Shown one piece after another: positions 7,467 through 19,420 of a stretch of DNA of 64,000 nucleotides. This DNA is from Allohoeflea poritis (GTDB taxonomy: Bacteria; Pseudomonadota; Alphaproteobacteria; Rhizobiales; Rhizobiaceae). How positions within the stretch are numbered: position 1 is the stretch's first letter; every line of letters begins with the position of its first letter. The stretch lies in NCBI RefSeq assembly GCF_027889715.1, contig NZ_JAPJZH010000009.1, forward strand, positions 179,576 to 243,575, in the 5' to 3' direction. The position numbers and the translations under genes are program-made. The notes under the pieces are model-generated. The model was not told where the DNA came from. It saw nothing but the letters and a program-made list of their open reading frames with translations, and did not search any database.

Positions 7467-8860
7467 GCGCCCACCAGCCCCAGCCGCTCGCGCATCATAA
7501 AGCGCCAGTTCATCAGGATAGCGGCCAGCAAAAGCCCGACGGCAAGGCCCCACCACACGCCGACCGCGCCCAGATCCCAGCAAAAGGCAAGCAGATAGGC
7601 TGCGGTCATGCCGATTGCCCAATAGCTGAAGACCGCGTAAATCATCGGAACTTTGGTGTCCTTCAGTCCCCGCAAAAGGCCGGCGCCAATGGCCTGCAGC
7701 CCGTCCACCGTCTGAAAGGCGGCGGCAACGAAGAGCAGCGGAACCGCATGGCGAAGCACGGCGGCGGCATCCGGATTGCTTTCATCAAGGTAAAGCCCGA
7801 TAAGCGCTTCCGGGAAAATCCAGAAGACAGCGGCCAGGGACAGCGTGATCGCGATCGCAAGAGCGATCGAAACGCTGCCCGCGCGGCCAAGCCCCACCCA
7901 GTCCTTCCTGCCATAGGCATTGCCGACACGCACGGTCGCGGCACCAGACAGGCCGAGCGGAAACATGAAGGCGATGGACGCGAGCTGAAGAGCGATGCCG
8001 TGCGCCGCCAGTTCGATGGTGCCGATCCAGCCGATCATCACCGACGAGGCGGCGAACAGGCTGGTCTCGGCCAGGATCGTCGCGCTGATCGGCCAGCCGA
8101 GGCGCTGGACCTCGAAAAAGGCCTGCCAGTCCGGACGCCAGAACCGTACCAGCAACTGGTAGCGTTTTAGATCGCCACGGGTGACCGTATAGAGCGTCAG
8201 CAGCACGAATGTGACGGTTGCCGTGCCGACCGAGGCCACGGCCGCACCGACCACCTCCAGTCGCGGCGCACCGAAATTGCCGAAAATGAACATATAGTTC
8301 AGAAAGGCATTTGCGATCGTTCCTGCGACGGTCGCCCACAGGACGACCTGCGCGCGTTCGAGCGCGCTCAGATATGACCGGAACGTCATGATCATCAGGC
8401 TGGGCGCCATTGCCCACTGCGCAACGCGCATATAGTCGCCCGCCAGGGCCGCCGTCGCCTCCGGCTGCCCGAGCGCCAGCAATATGGATTCCGTCATCCA
8501 CAGCGGCACCATGACAATGGCGCTGTAGAGAAGGACAACCCACATGCCCATGCGCACGGACCGTCTTACGCCACGCACATCGTCGCGGCCGTGGGCCTGG
8601 GCGGCCAGCGGCATGACAGCCAGAGTGAAGCCGGTTCCAAAGATGAAAAACAGGAAAAATGCCTGTGCACCGAGCACGGCGGCCGCCAGTTCTGGCGCAC
8701 CCAGCCAGCCGATCATGACCGTGTCGGTAACGCCAATCGCCATCTGCGCCAGCTGGGCGCCGATCAGCGGCATGCCCAACGCCAGCGTCGCCCGGGTGTG
8801 CCCGGCCCACGAAAGGGTGGTCTGACTGCCCTCCCCGGATGGGTTGCGCATGCTGTCCAT
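7457..8860 (-). CDS. MATE family efflux transporter
   Basis: The 467-residue inner-membrane protein shows about twelve hydrophobic segments in two homologous halves, beginning with the usual MATE opening (GMPLIGAQLAQMAIGVTDTVM). Members export cationic drugs or metabolites using Na+ or H+ gradients. It is convergent with the GMC gene (10-base overlap) and shares no operon with a neighbour. Its substrate is not deducible. Confidence 0.85.
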   Translation of the reverse strand: MDSMRNPSGEGSQTTLSWAGHTRATLALGMPLIGAQLAQMAIGVTDTVMIGWLGAPELAAAVLGAQAFFLFFIFGTGFTLAVMPLAAQAHGRDDVRGVRRSVRMGMWVVLLYSAIVMVPLWMTESILLALGQPEATAALAGDYMRVAQWAMAPSLMIMTFRSYLSALERAQVVLWATVAGTIANAFLNYMFIFGNFGAPRLEVVGAAVASVGTATVTFVLLTLYTVTRGDLKRYQLLVRFWRPDWQAFFEVQRLGWPISATILAETSLFAASSVMIGWIGTIELAAHGIALQLASIAFMFPLGLSGAATVRVGNAYGRKDWVGLGRAGSVSIALAIAITLSLAAVFWIFPEALIGLYLDESNPDAAAVLRHAVPLLFVAAAFQTVDGLQAIGAGLLRGLKDTKVPMIYAVFSYWAIGMTAAYLLAFCWDLGAVGVWWGLAVGLLLAAILMNWRFMMRERLGLVGAHP

Positions 8861-8961
8861 GGTTCACCGAAGGATGTGTGCTGCTACCGAAGGCGGGCGA
8901 TGTCCCGCGTTCGGCTCATCCATAGTCCAAATGCCGGACATCGGCAATCGCGGAGAGGTGC

Positions 8962-8991
8962 AAAGAAAAAGCCCGGCACGAATGCCGGGCT
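8962..8991 (-). terminator. Terminator of hup
   Basis: On the minus strand a perfect 9-bp stem (AGCCCGGCA/TGCCGGGCT) with a 4-base loop (8970-8991) is followed by a T-rich run, about 30 bases after the hup stop codon. Confidence 0.85.
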
Positions 8992-9022
8992 GCATGTCTG
9001 ATGAACCGGGTCGGGTTCGTGT

Positions 9023-9298
9023 CTAGCTGTTGACAGCGTCCTTCAGGCCCTTGCCGGCCGAAAACTTCGGAACGTTACGGGCTGGGATATCCACTTCCGC
9101 GCCAGTCATCGGATTGCGCCCTTTCGATGCCTCGCGGTGCGAAACGGTGAAGTTACCGAATCCCACCAGGCGAACGTCCCCGCCACCCTTCAGCTCGGAT
9201 GTGATGGTGTCGAACACTGCTTCAACTGCAGAGCCGGCATCAGCCTTGCTCATACCGCTTTTGTCAGCAACGGCAGCCACCAGTTCGTTCTTGTTCAT
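9023..9298 (-). CDS. hup: DNA-binding protein HU
   Basis: This 91-residue nucleoid protein begins MNKNELVAAVA and carries the HU beta-arm signature around GFGNFTVSHREASKGRNPMTG. It bends and compacts DNA as a dimer. It follows lon on the same strand, the standard alphaproteobacterial (and enterobacterial lon-hupB) arrangement. A GAGAGGG ribosome binding site precedes the ATG. It has its own terminator and a likely promoter at 9349-9376. Confidence 0.95.
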   Translation of the reverse strand: MNKNELVAAVADKSGMSKADAGSAVEAVFDTITSELKGGGDVRLVGFGNFTVSHREASKGRNPMTGAEVDIPARNVPKFSAGKGLKDAVNS

Positions 9299-9348
9299 TT
9301 TCCAACCCTCTCAGTGTGTAAGAATCGACTCACTCAAAGTCGAAGGGA

Positions 9349-9376
9349 ATTGTACGTTGCAAACGCAAAATCACAA
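9349..9376 (-). promoter_or_regulatory. Probable hup promoter
   Basis: TTGTGA (9371-9376) and TACAAT (9349-9354) on the minus strand are spaced by 16 bases and lie about 50 bases before the hup ATG, after the lon terminator. Confidence 0.4.
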
Positions 9377-9430
9377 TGATTCAGTGCGGAAAACCCCTGT
9401 AATCCGGCGTTTTTTATGGGTTTTTACCCT

Positions 9431-9461
9431 TTAAAACAACAGAAACGGGCTTTCGCCCGTT
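9431..9461 (-). terminator. Terminator of lon
   Basis: On the minus strand a 7-bp stem AACGGGC/GCCCGTT with loop GAAA (9444-9461) is followed by a T-rich stretch, 34 bases after the lon stop. Confidence 0.7.
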
Positions 9462-9494
9462 CCCAAATCGCTTTGCCGGATGATTTTGACAGAA

Positions 9495-11909
<2,415 letters not shown>

Positions 11910-12331
11910 CTTGTTTCCTTTCGGCCGCCGAATTCGGCAATCACATAGCGCTTCGCGGCCCTTTTTTCACTTGTTTCCTAAGTGGAGTGTTCAAATAGCC
12001 GTTTCAACCCCGCAAGAATGCGACAAGCCCATGCCTACCGTATGTTCGCACGCGAATCTCAACCTGTTCGTATGGCGCTCAGCTTTAGCGCAGCAAGGCC
12101 TTGAGTCAAACGCACAGGAACGAGAATCTACTGCATTACGCACGAGGGGCATGAAACTCCGGAATTGCTGTGGAAAATTCATCGCACGTTCTATTTTCCG
12201 AGCCTTCGCTGTTGTCAAGGTCTGGGTCCGGTCGACTGCCTTCTCAAGCGCATTTGCCGCAAGCCGCAGGAAAACCCGCCCATAAAAAAACCCGCCGTTT
12301 CGGGCGGGTTCTTAGAGAGATCGGAAAACAG
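11910..12331. other. lon upstream region and clpX terminator
   Basis: About 420 bases lie between clpX and lon. The left part must carry the lon promoter; I could not find a good heat-shock (sigma32) match. The right end holds the clpX terminator. No gene is visible. Confidence 0.4.
12283..12310 (-). terminator. Terminator of clpX
   Basis: On the minus strand an 8-bp GC-rich stem (AACCCGCC/GGCGGGTT, 12289-12310) is followed by a run of seven T. It lies about 20 bases after the clpX stop. Confidence 0.85.
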
Positions 12332-13609
12332 CTAGGCCGTGGCGTTGCCTTTTTCCTCTTCCCGTTCGGAGTAGATATAGAGCGGACGCGCGGATCCCGA
12401 TACCACCTCATCCGATATCACCACTTCCTGAACGCCTTCCAGGGATGGCAGTTCGAACATGGTGTCGAGAAGGATCTTCTCCATGATGGAGCGCAATCCG
12501 CGGGCACCCGTCTTGCGCGCGATCGCCTTGCGCGCGATGCCTCGCAGCGCATCCTCGTGGAAGGTCAGTTCCACATCCTCCATCTCGAAGAGACGCTGAT
12601 ACTGTTTGACGAGCGCGTTTTTAGGCTCCGAGAGGATCGAAATCAGTGCATCCTCGTCGAGATCCTCGAGCGTCGCGATCACCGGCAGGCGGCCGATGAA
12701 TTCCGGGATCAGTCCGAATTTGACCATGTCCTCGGGCTCGAGTTCCCGCAGGATCTCGCCGACGCGGCGCTCGTCCTGCGCCTTGACGGTAGCAGCAAAG
12801 CCGATGGAGGTCCCCTCGCCCCGCGCGGAGATGATCTTGTCGAGGCCGGCGAACGCGCCGCCGCAGATGAACAGGATGTTGGTCGTATCCACTTGCAGGA
12901 ATTCCTGTTGCGGATGCTTGCGGCCGCCCTGCGGTGGAACCGATGCCACGGTTCCTTCCATGATCTTCAACAGCGCCTGCTGGACGCCCTCGCCCGAAAC
13001 GTCCCGGGTAATCGAGGGATTGTCCGACTTGCGCGAAATCTTGTCGACCTCGTCGATATAGACAATGCCGCGTTGCGCGCGCTCGACATTGTAGTCGGCC
13101 GACTGCAGCAGCTTCAGGATGATGTTCTCGACATCTTCGCCGACATAGCCGGCTTCGGTCAGTGTCGTCGCATCGGCCATGGTGAACGGCACGTCGATGA
13201 TGCGCGCCAGCGTCTGTGCCAGATAGGTCTTGCCGCAACCGGTCGGCCCGACCAGCATGATATTCGATTTGGCAAGTTCGATATCGGCGCTCTTGCTTGC
13301 GTGCGCCAGGCGCTTGTAGTGGTTGTGCACGGCGACGGACAAAACGCGCTTGGCCTGCCCCTGGCCGATCACATATTCATCGAGCGTATCGATAATCTCC
13401 TGCGGCGTCGGCACGCCGTCGCTGGACTTGACCATCGAGGATTTGTTTTCCTCGCGGATAATGTCCATGCACAACTCGACGCATTCATCGCAGATGAAGA
13501 CCGTCGGTCCCGCGATCAGCTTGCGAACCTCGTGCTGGCTCTTGCCGCAAAACGAACAATAGAGCGTGTTTTTCGAGTCGCCGCCGCTACCACCGCTGAC
13601 CTTGCTCAT
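12332..13609 (-). CDS. clpX: Clp protease ATP-binding subunit ClpX
   Basis: The 425-residue AAA+ unfoldase has the N-terminal C4 zinc-binding domain (CSFC near 18-21 and CDEC near 40-43), Walker A GPTGCGKT, and sensor and arginine-finger regions to the C-terminus. It unfolds tagged substrates and feeds them to ClpP, whose gene lies directly upstream. AAGGA precedes the ATG. The order clpP-clpX-lon-hup is classical. Confidence 0.97.
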   Translation of the reverse strand: MSKVSGGSGGDSKNTLYCSFCGKSQHEVRKLIAGPTVFICDECVELCMDIIREENKSSMVKSSDGVPTPQEIIDTLDEYVIGQGQAKRVLSVAVHNHYKRLAHASKSADIELAKSNIMLVGPTGCGKTYLAQTLARIIDVPFTMADATTLTEAGYVGEDVENIILKLLQSADYNVERAQRGIVYIDEVDKISRKSDNPSITRDVSGEGVQQALLKIMEGTVASVPPQGGRKHPQQEFLQVDTTNILFICGGAFAGLDKIISARGEGTSIGFAATVKAQDERRVGEILRELEPEDMVKFGLIPEFIGRLPVIATLEDLDEDALISILSEPKNALVKQYQRLFEMEDVELTFHEDALRGIARKAIARKTGARGLRSIMEKILLDTMFELPSLEGVQEVVISDEVVSGSARPLYIYSEREEEKGNATA

Positions 13610-13887
13610 ACTTATTTCCTTCCACCGGCCCTGCCCAATGCCGGACCCAGTCTTTATGCCATCCGCCTCGATCAGCCATCAAGCCTGCCGACCGGACACT
13701 CCTTTACGGTGCCCTGCGCTGGTTTACCGTCGCCAATATACAGAGCACCAAATACAAAGCTATGCGCTTTGTCTTGAAAAATACCTTAACACTCAGAATT
13801 AACGCATCTTCCGGGCCGGTCTACCCCCCATATACGCCAATATGTTGCTGTTTTGCAGCACCATTGTGTTGATCTGGCGGCAACGGC
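13610..13887. other. Intergenic region clpP-clpX
   Basis: These 278 bases separate clpP from clpX on the same strand. No gene or clear terminator is visible; a separate clpX promoter may lie here. Confidence 0.35.
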
Positions 13888-14520
13888 CTACTCCTTGGAT
13901 TCTCCCTCCATCGCCTCACGCGAAGAGATAACCCGGTCGATGAGGCCGAAATCCTTCGCCTCATCGGCGGTCATGAAGTGGTCGCGGTCAAGGGTTGTTT
14001 CGATCGTATCGTAGTCCTTGCCGGTATGCTGCACATAAACTTCGTTCAACCGGCGCTTCATCTTGATGATATCCTGCGCGTGGCGCTCGATATCGGAAGC
14101 CTGACCCTGGAAACCGCCGGACGGCTGATGAACCATGATGCGCGCATTGGGCGTTGCAAAACGCATATCCTTGTGCCCGGCGCAAAGAAGCAGAGAGCCC
14201 ATGGACGCGGCCTGGCCGATGCACAGTGTCGAGACGGCGGGTTTGATGAACTGCATCGTGTCGTAGATCGCCATGCCCGACGTCACCACGCCACCCGGAG
14301 AATTGATGTAAAGGGCAATTTCCTTTTTCGGATTGTCCGCCTCAAGATACAGAAGCTGCGCGCACACCAGGGTCGCCATGGTATCTTCGACCGGTCCGGT
14401 AATGAAGATGATGCGCTCCTTCAGTAGCCGGGAAAAGATATCAAAAGCGCGCTCGCCGCGGTTGGTCTGTTCGACCACCATGGGGACAAGCGACAGTGCG
14501 GTATCGACGGGATTGGACAT
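13888..14520 (-). CDS. clpP: ATP-dependent Clp protease proteolytic subunit
   Basis: The 210-residue serine protease forms the tetradecameric chamber used by ClpX and ClpA. From the ATG at 14520 the catalytic triad is S106 (GQAASMGS), H131 (MVHQPSGG) and D180. The frame extends 24 codons further upstream to 14592, but the ATG at 14520 has AAGAAGG nine bases before it and gives the usual family length and opening ([17 protein letters not shown]). It is divergent from a cytochrome P450 gene. Confidence 0.95.
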   Translation of the reverse strand: MSNPVDTALSLVPMVVEQTNRGERAFDIFSRLLKERIIFITGPVEDTMATLVCAQLLYLEADNPKKEIALYINSPGGVVTSGMAIYDTMQFIKPAVSTLCIGQAASMGSLLLCAGHKDMRFATPNARIMVHQPSGGFQGQASDIERHAQDIIKMKRRLNEVYVQHTGKDYDTIETTLDRDHFMTADEAKDFGLIDRVISSREAMEGESKE

Positions 14521-14719
14521 TGCGTGGCCTTCTTGTGCTGCCCCCGTCTTTCGGATGAAGCGGGGAATCGGAACTGTTTCTTCTGCATACATAAGATGGC
14601 AAGGCGTTTCGGTTCAAGCCATGTTGACATCAGCAGGCCCTTGCAGTCCGTAAAGCGTCAAAGATAGTTAAAGCCGTCGGGTGGTCCCTGACACCGCAAA
14701 ACAAGCTGAAGAGGCCCGA

Positions 14720-15949
14720 ATGAAATTCGACAGGCAGGCACGAACGGTCGATCTCGATCCGCGCGATCCGCAGTTCTACAACGACCCCTATTCGGCCTAT
14801 GAGGAGATCCGGGCCCATACGCCGACCTTCTTCTGGAACCAATACGGCATGTGGTGCTTTACCGCGTTTTCCGACGTCGACCGGCTGTTGCGGGACAAGC
14901 GTTTCGGCCGGCAGATCCTGCATCTCATGTCCCGCGAGGAGCTGGGACTGGAGCCGCCGAAGCCGCATCTGTCCGATTTCGACGCCGTCGAGGCGCACTC
15001 GCTGCTTGAACTGGAACCGCCGGCGCACACGCGGCTCAGGACACTGGTCAACCGCGCCTTCGTATCGCGCCAGGTTGAAAAGCTGAGACCAGAGATCGCA
15101 GCGCTGACCCACGCAACGATCGACCGTTTCGCCGCCGATGGCGCGGTTGAACTCATCAAGGCCTTCGCCGAACCGATTCCCGTATCGGTCATCGCGCGCA
15201 TGCTGGGCGTTCCGCAGGAACGCTGCGCAGACCTTCTCGACTGGTCGCACGCCATGGTGCGCATGTACATGTTCGAGGCCGACGCAGCAGCCGAGCACGC
15301 GGCCAACCGGGCGGCAATCGAATTCGCAGATTGTCTGACCGAGTTGATCGCCGAGCGGCGGCGCAAGCCCACGGACGATCTGCTCAGCCACATGATCACA
15401 TCCGAACGCGGCGGAGACCGGCTCTCCGACGCGGAACTGATCTCTACCAGCGTGCTGCTGCTGAACGCCGGACATGAGGCGACGGTTCATCAGACCGGCA
15501 ATGCGGTGAAAGCGATTCTCGAAAACGGTCTCGATCACCGCGCACTTTTCAGGGACGACGCGGCGGCGGCTGCCGCGATCGAAGAATCGCTGCGCTACGA
15601 TGCTCCCCTGCACATGTTCACACGCTATGCGCTGGAGGATGTCGTGCTGGACGGTGGGATCGAAGTGCGCAAGGGACAGGAGATCGGCCTGATGCTCGGC
15701 GCAGCCAACCGCGACCCGCGACAATTCGCGGATCCAACCTCATTTGCCGCCGGGCGTGCGGACCAGGCGAATGTGACATTCGGCGCCGGCATCCATTTCT
15801 GCATCGGCGCGCCGCTGGCCCGGCTCGAGATGCAGGTATCGCTGCCAATCCTGTTCGAGCGTCTGCCAGGTCTGCGGCTCGCCGATACGCCCCGATATCG
15901 CGATGCCTACCACTTCCATGGCCTGGAACGCCTTGATCTTGCCTGGTGA
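14720..15949 (+). CDS. Cytochrome P450
   Basis: The 409-residue soluble haem monooxygenase carries the I-helix motif AGHEAT and the haem-ligand loop FGAGIHFCIG with C361 as thiolate ligand, plus the K-helix EESLR. Such bacterial P450s hydroxylate small lipophilic molecules and need a ferredoxin and reductase, neither of which is encoded nearby. The ATG at 14720 has GAAGAGG six bases before it, so the upstream GTG at 14681 is less likely. The stop lies only 6 bases from the convergent phnE stop. The substrate is unknown. Confidence 0.9.
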   Translation: MKFDRQARTVDLDPRDPQFYNDPYSAYEEIRAHTPTFFWNQYGMWCFTAFSDVDRLLRDKRFGRQILHLMSREELGLEPPKPHLSDFDAVEAHSLLELEPPAHTRLRTLVNRAFVSRQVEKLRPEIAALTHATIDRFAADGAVELIKAFAEPIPVSVIARMLGVPQERCADLLDWSHAMVRMYMFEADAAAEHAANRAAIEFADCLTELIAERRRKPTDDLLSHMITSERGGDRLSDAELISTSVLLLNAGHEATVHQTGNAVKAILENGLDHRALFRDDAAAAAAIEESLRYDAPLHMFTRYALEDVVLDGGIEVRKGQEIGLMLGAANRDPRQFADPTSFAAGRADQANVTFGAGIHFCIGAPLARLEMQVSLPILFERLPGLRLADTPRYRDAYHFHGLERLDLAW

Positions 15950-15955
15950 CCGCCT

Positions 15956-16750
15956 CTACTGGATCAGTGCCCGCAGCCGGTCCGTTACGAATTCCATCAC
16001 CAGCACGATGATGAAGATCGCCAGGATAATGGCCGAGGCGTTCTGATATTGAAACAGGTCGAAGGCGACCTTCAGTTCCTGGCCGATACCGCCGGCGCCG
16101 ACGAGGCCGAGCACCACCGATGACCGCACGGCCATCTCAAGCGCGAAAAGACCGGTATTGATCATTGACGGCATGGCGTCGGGAATGACCGCGCTGCACA
16201 GGATCGAGAAGCGGCTGGCGCCATGGGCCGCAAGCGCTTCCTGCGACTGCTTGTCGGCGTCCTCCATGGCCTCGGCAAAGAAGCGTCCGCAAAAACCGAT
16301 CGTATCGACGATGATGGTCAGCGTGCCGGCCACCGCACCGAGGCCGACGGCCGCGACGAACAACAGTGCCCAGACAAGATCGGGCACGGTCCTGAACAGC
16401 GAAACCAGCGCCTTGAACGCATATCCGAAGACGCCGAGCGGCGTCACGCCGCGCGCAGCCAGCCAGGCGATCGGCAGGCTGATGATCAGCCCGATGGCTG
16501 TGCCGACGAGCGCGATCTGAAAGGTCTCCAGGATGCGCCAGAAGACCCGGGTGAGAAACTCCGCATCGGTGTTGGGCGGCATCATCCGGTCGACCAGATT
16601 AGCCAGCCTCGGAAATCCGTCCGCGAGACGCTGCACCGAGGGCGCGACATCTCCGGCCGAAACGATAATCAGCGCCCCGACAGCCACGGCAATCGCGAAA
16701 CCGCCTGCCGACAAATTGGCCGTCCGCCTCGGCAACACGCGCTCAACCAT
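15956..16750 (-). CDS. phnE: Phosphonate ABC transporter permease
   Basis: The 264-residue inner-membrane permease has about six hydrophobic segments and the binding-protein-dependent transport loop near EALAAHGASRFSILCSAVIPD, which contacts the ATPase. PhnE is the membrane channel of phosphonate/phosphite uptake. It overlaps phnC by 8 bases and ends the phnD-phnC-phnE operon. Confidence 0.9.
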   Translation of the reverse strand: MVERVLPRRTANLSAGGFAIAVAVGALIIVSAGDVAPSVQRLADGFPRLANLVDRMMPPNTDAEFLTRVFWRILETFQIALVGTAIGLIISLPIAWLAARGVTPLGVFGYAFKALVSLFRTVPDLVWALLFVAAVGLGAVAGTLTIIVDTIGFCGRFFAEAMEDADKQSQEALAAHGASRFSILCSAVIPDAMPSMINTGLFALEMAVRSSVVLGLVGAGGIGQELKVAFDLFQYQNASAIILAIFIIVLVMEFVTDRLRALIQ

Positions 16751-17507
16751 CGAAAACCTCCGACAGCATCGATTGCGAAACCGAAGAACTCGCCTGATCG
16801 AAATGCACGCGGCCGTCTTTCAGCGCGATGATCCGGTCGGAGTAGGAAACGGCATGCTCCATGTCATGCGATGTATAAAGAAGGGTGATGCCCTGCTCGC
16901 TTGCGAGCCGGCTGAATACGGTCATGACGTCACGTCCCGCCGAAGGATCGAGACTCGCCGCCGGCTCATCGGCGATCATCAGGCGCGGCCTGCGGATCAG
17001 AGCCCGCGCGATCGCAACGCGCTGCTGCTGCCCGCCCGACAACGCGTCGGCCCGCTCCAGTGCCTTGGCTTCCAGATTGACGGCCGACAGCGCCTCCATC
17101 GCCCGGATGCGCCATTCAGCGGGCGCCATCACCTGGATCGCGGCGCGCCAGGAGCCGGGATAACCAAGCATGCCGTGCGTAACGTTCGAAAGCACCGACA
17201 ATTGCCGCACCAGGCCGTGATGCTGAAAAACAAACCCGATCTGCAACCGGATACGGCGAAGCTGCGCCTTGCTCGGAGAACCGCTAAACGTCTCGCCGAG
17301 CGCGCTCACGGTTCCATCACTGCCGGGAAGCAGACCGATAAGGCATTTCAGCAAAGTCGACTTGCCCGTACCGTTTGCGCCGATCAGCGCGATGCGCTCA
17401 CGCGGCCGGATTTCGATATCAAGATCCCGGAGCACCGGTACGCCCGGAGCGTAGCTTTTGGCGAATCCGCTGGTGCGGATGATGCTGTCTTGTTCCATGG
17501 AAACCAT
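16743..17507 (-). CDS. phnC: Phosphonate ABC transporter ATP-binding protein
   Basis: This ABC ATPase of about 254 residues has Walker A GANGTGKST, signature LSGGQQQR and Walker B LMIADEP, and powers PhnE. The frame is open to 17609, but that longer start would translate through the hairpin at 17526-17553 and the phnD end. ATGs at 17507 and 17498 lie after the hairpin and are more likely, although neither has a strong ribosome binding site. It overlaps phnE by 8 bases. Confidence 0.88.
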   Translation of the reverse strand: MVSMEQDSIIRTSGFAKSYAPGVPVLRDLDIEIRPRERIALIGANGTGKSTLLKCLIGLLPGSDGTVSALGETFSGSPSKAQLRRIRLQIGFVFQHHGLVRQLSVLSNVTHGMLGYPGSWRAAIQVMAPAEWRIRAMEALSAVNLEAKALERADALSGGQQQRVAIARALIRRPRLMIADEPAASLDPSAGRDVMTVFSRLASEQGITLLYTSHDMEHAVSYSDRIIALKDGRVHFDQASSSVSQSMLSEVFDG

Positions 17508-17525
17508 CGGTAACGGGCTGAACGG

Positions 17526-17553
17526 TTTGAGAGGGCCTGGCGGCCCTCTCAAA
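17526..17553 (-). promoter_or_regulatory. Intercistronic hairpin phnD-phnC
   Basis: A perfect 12-bp stem (TTTGAGAGGGCC/GGCCCTCTCAAA) with loop TGGC lies between phnD and phnC. It has no T run. Such stems after binding-protein genes commonly protect the upstream mRNA or attenuate downstream genes, giving more binding protein than permease. Confidence 0.7.
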
Positions 17554-17574
17554 GGCTTGATCGACGTGATCGGC

Positions 17575-18438
17575 TCAGTCGCCGACAAAATTCGAGAAGG
17601 TATCGACACCGATGGTCTTGTACATCGAACGCACGTAGTCGTAGTCGCTGTCCTTGACCTCCGTCAGGAAGAAGCCCCCGGAATATTTCTGGTTGTCGTC
17701 CCCTTTCAGGACGGCAGCCATCAAATCCTCGCCATTGTTCAGGAAAGCCTCGCGGATCTTCTCCACGACATCCCCGGAGACGTCCTTGCGCGCGACAAGA
17801 ATATCATTCGGCAGATCGCGGCCGCGTGCCACCACGGTGAAGGCCTGATCCGGGAAAGCATCGCGGATCTTGCGCAGATGCCCGAGATTCATGCCGACGC
17901 CCGCAACATCGCCACGAATGAGCGCCTCGATGGCGACATTGCGCGAAATGATCTGAGGCTCGTAGTCCTTGCCGTAGTGAAGGCCGAGGTCAGCCAGGGA
18001 CTGTGCCGGTCCGAGGTGCTGCGAGGTCGATCCGACGGAACCGAACGTGACCGTCTTGCCTTTCAGATCGTCGGCCGCCTTGATCGGTCCATCGGCCAGA
18101 ACGACGATCTGGGCGAAATAGTCCGGGCGCTGCCAGGCGACCACGATCTCCGGATCGGTCAATTGCTTGATGACGACATATTCGGCCGGGCCGGTAAGGA
18201 CGAAATCCACATGACCGGCATTCATCGCCTCCACCGCGGCAGTCCGCGAACTGACCGGGAACAATTCGATGTCCAGGCCTGCGGCTTTTTCAAGCGCGCC
18301 CTCGAAGGCGCCGAACTCCTGCTGCAGGGCTTCGAGCCCTTCAACATCGGTCACGGCAAATTTCACCACGGAATCGGCCATGGCGGACGATGCCATCGCC
18401 ACTGCGGCGAAGGCTGAAACAATCAGTTTGCGGAACAT
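17575..18438 (-). CDS. phnD: Phosphonate ABC transporter substrate-binding protein
   Basis: The 287-residue periplasmic protein has an N-terminal signal peptide (hydrophobic core then SSAMADSV). Typical PhnD segments follow: VDFVLTGPAEYVV, the phosphonate-binding serine-rich GSVGSTSQHLGP, and NLGHLRKI. It captures phosphonate, phosphite or a phosphate ester for PhnCE. Two ATGs occur (18444 and 18438); the second has GGGGAG at better spacing. It is the first gene of the operon, divergent from phnF with a palindromic operator candidate between. Confidence 0.88.
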   Translation of the reverse strand: MFRKLIVSAFAAVAMASSAMADSVVKFAVTDVEGLEALQQEFGAFEGALEKAAGLDIELFPVSSRTAAVEAMNAGHVDFVLTGPAEYVVIKQLTDPEIVVAWQRPDYFAQIVVLADGPIKAADDLKGKTVTFGSVGSTSQHLGPAQSLADLGLHYGKDYEPQIISRNVAIEALIRGDVAGVGMNLGHLRKIRDAFPDQAFTVVARGRDLPNDILVARKDVSGDVVEKIREAFLNNGEDLMAAVLKGDDNQKYSGGFFLTEVKDSDYDYVRSMYKTIGVDTFSNFVGD

Positions 18439-18464
18439 CTCCATCTCCCCACTTCAGAGCCTAG

Positions 18465-18478
18465 CCTGTCTAGACAGG
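18465..18478. promoter_or_regulatory. Palindrome, probable PhnF operator
   Basis: The 14-bp perfect palindrome CCTGTCTAGACAGG lies 26 bases upstream of phnD and in front of phnF. The core GTCTAGAC fits HutC-subfamily GntR sites. PhnF very likely binds here to repress both directions. Confidence 0.65.
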
Positions 18479-18619
18479 TGGGGTGTCAATACGTTATGGA
18501 CATGACGCGTATATGACAGGAAAACGGCGGACACGGTGAAAAAGGCTGACAGCACACTGTTTCCCCGGGAACCGGTTGAACGAAACAGGACCACTCAGGC
18601 GGCGGGAGTAGTGCGTACG

Positions 18620-19420
18620 ATGTCCCTGGACGATATCGCAAAGACGGAAACAGCCGGCAACGGCGGCGCGGCGGACACGTCGCGGTGGCTGCGGATCTAT
18701 CGGGCGCTGCGCTCCGAGATCCTGTCGGACGATCTGCCCAGCGGCTCCCAACTGCCCAGCGAAAAACAGCTTTGCGAGCGTTTCGCGGTCACCCGCATGA
18801 CCGTCAGGCGCGCTTTGCAGGCGCTGCAGCAGGAAGGCATGCTGACGGCGCGCAAGGGCGTCGGCGTCTTTGTGCGGCGCGCTCCGCCCTGCTATCAGAT
18901 CACCGATGGCAATCGCTTTGTCGACAATATCACGGCGGACGGCGACACGGTTGAAACACAAACGCTGTCAATCATCCGTGAGCGCGTGCTCGCCGCATCG
19001 GCCGCATCCCTGAAAGTGCCGCGCGGCTCACGCGTGATTGCCGTCACCCGCCTTCGCCTGATCAACAACGAACCGACATTCCTGAACTGCAAACAGCTTC
19101 CGGCTGCGCTGTTTCCGCAATTCGATGCGGTTTATGCAAGGCGTCAGTCCGTCGATGATGTCTATCGCCACCACGGAATTGAAAGCTACCGCCGCAGGGA
19201 AACCCGGATCACCGGCGGATTTGCCACCGAGGAAGAGGCCCGCATTCTCGGACTGCCGGTGGGCGCGCCATTGCTGCGCAGCCGTTCGGTCAACGAGGAT
19301 GACACCGGAACCCGCATAGAGTACAGCAATGGCTGCTGGCCGTTGACCGCGGTCGAGTTCGTATTCCCCGGTCCCTCGGAAAATCTTCAAATATCCAGGC
19401 ACGGCGGTGTTCAAGGATGA
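18620..19420 (+). CDS. phnF: GntR-family phosphonate regulator PhnF
   Basis: The cytosolic repressor has an N-terminal winged helix-turn-helix (QLPSEKQLCERFAVTRMTVRR) and a C-terminal UTRA effector domain (from about YQITDGNRF). From ATG 18620 it is 266 residues, near family length; a GTG at 18536 extends it by 28 residues. It is divergent from phnDCE and overlaps phnM by ATGA, so it is probably autoregulated with phnM. Confidence 0.88.
   Translation: MSLDDIAKTETAGNGGAADTSRWLRIYRALRSEILSDDLPSGSQLPSEKQLCERFAVTRMTVRRALQALQQEGMLTARKGVGVFVRRAPPCYQITDGNRFVDNITADGDTVETQTLSIIRERVLAASAASLKVPRGSRVIAVTRLRLINNEPTFLNCKQLPAALFPQFDAVYARRQSVDDVYRHHGIESYRRRETRITGGFATEEEARILGLPVGAPLLRSRSVNEDDTGTRIEYSNGCWPLTAVEFVFPGPSENLQISRHGGVQG

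Noticed and set aside
12170..13777. 535-codon plus-strand frame opposite clpX
   Set aside because: It is a shadow of clpX with no recognisable domain and runs through the clpX terminator.
17508..17609. Longer N-terminus for PhnC
   Set aside because: It would translate through the perfect intercistronic hairpin and overlap the phnD end; the extra residues look nothing like an ABC ATPase.
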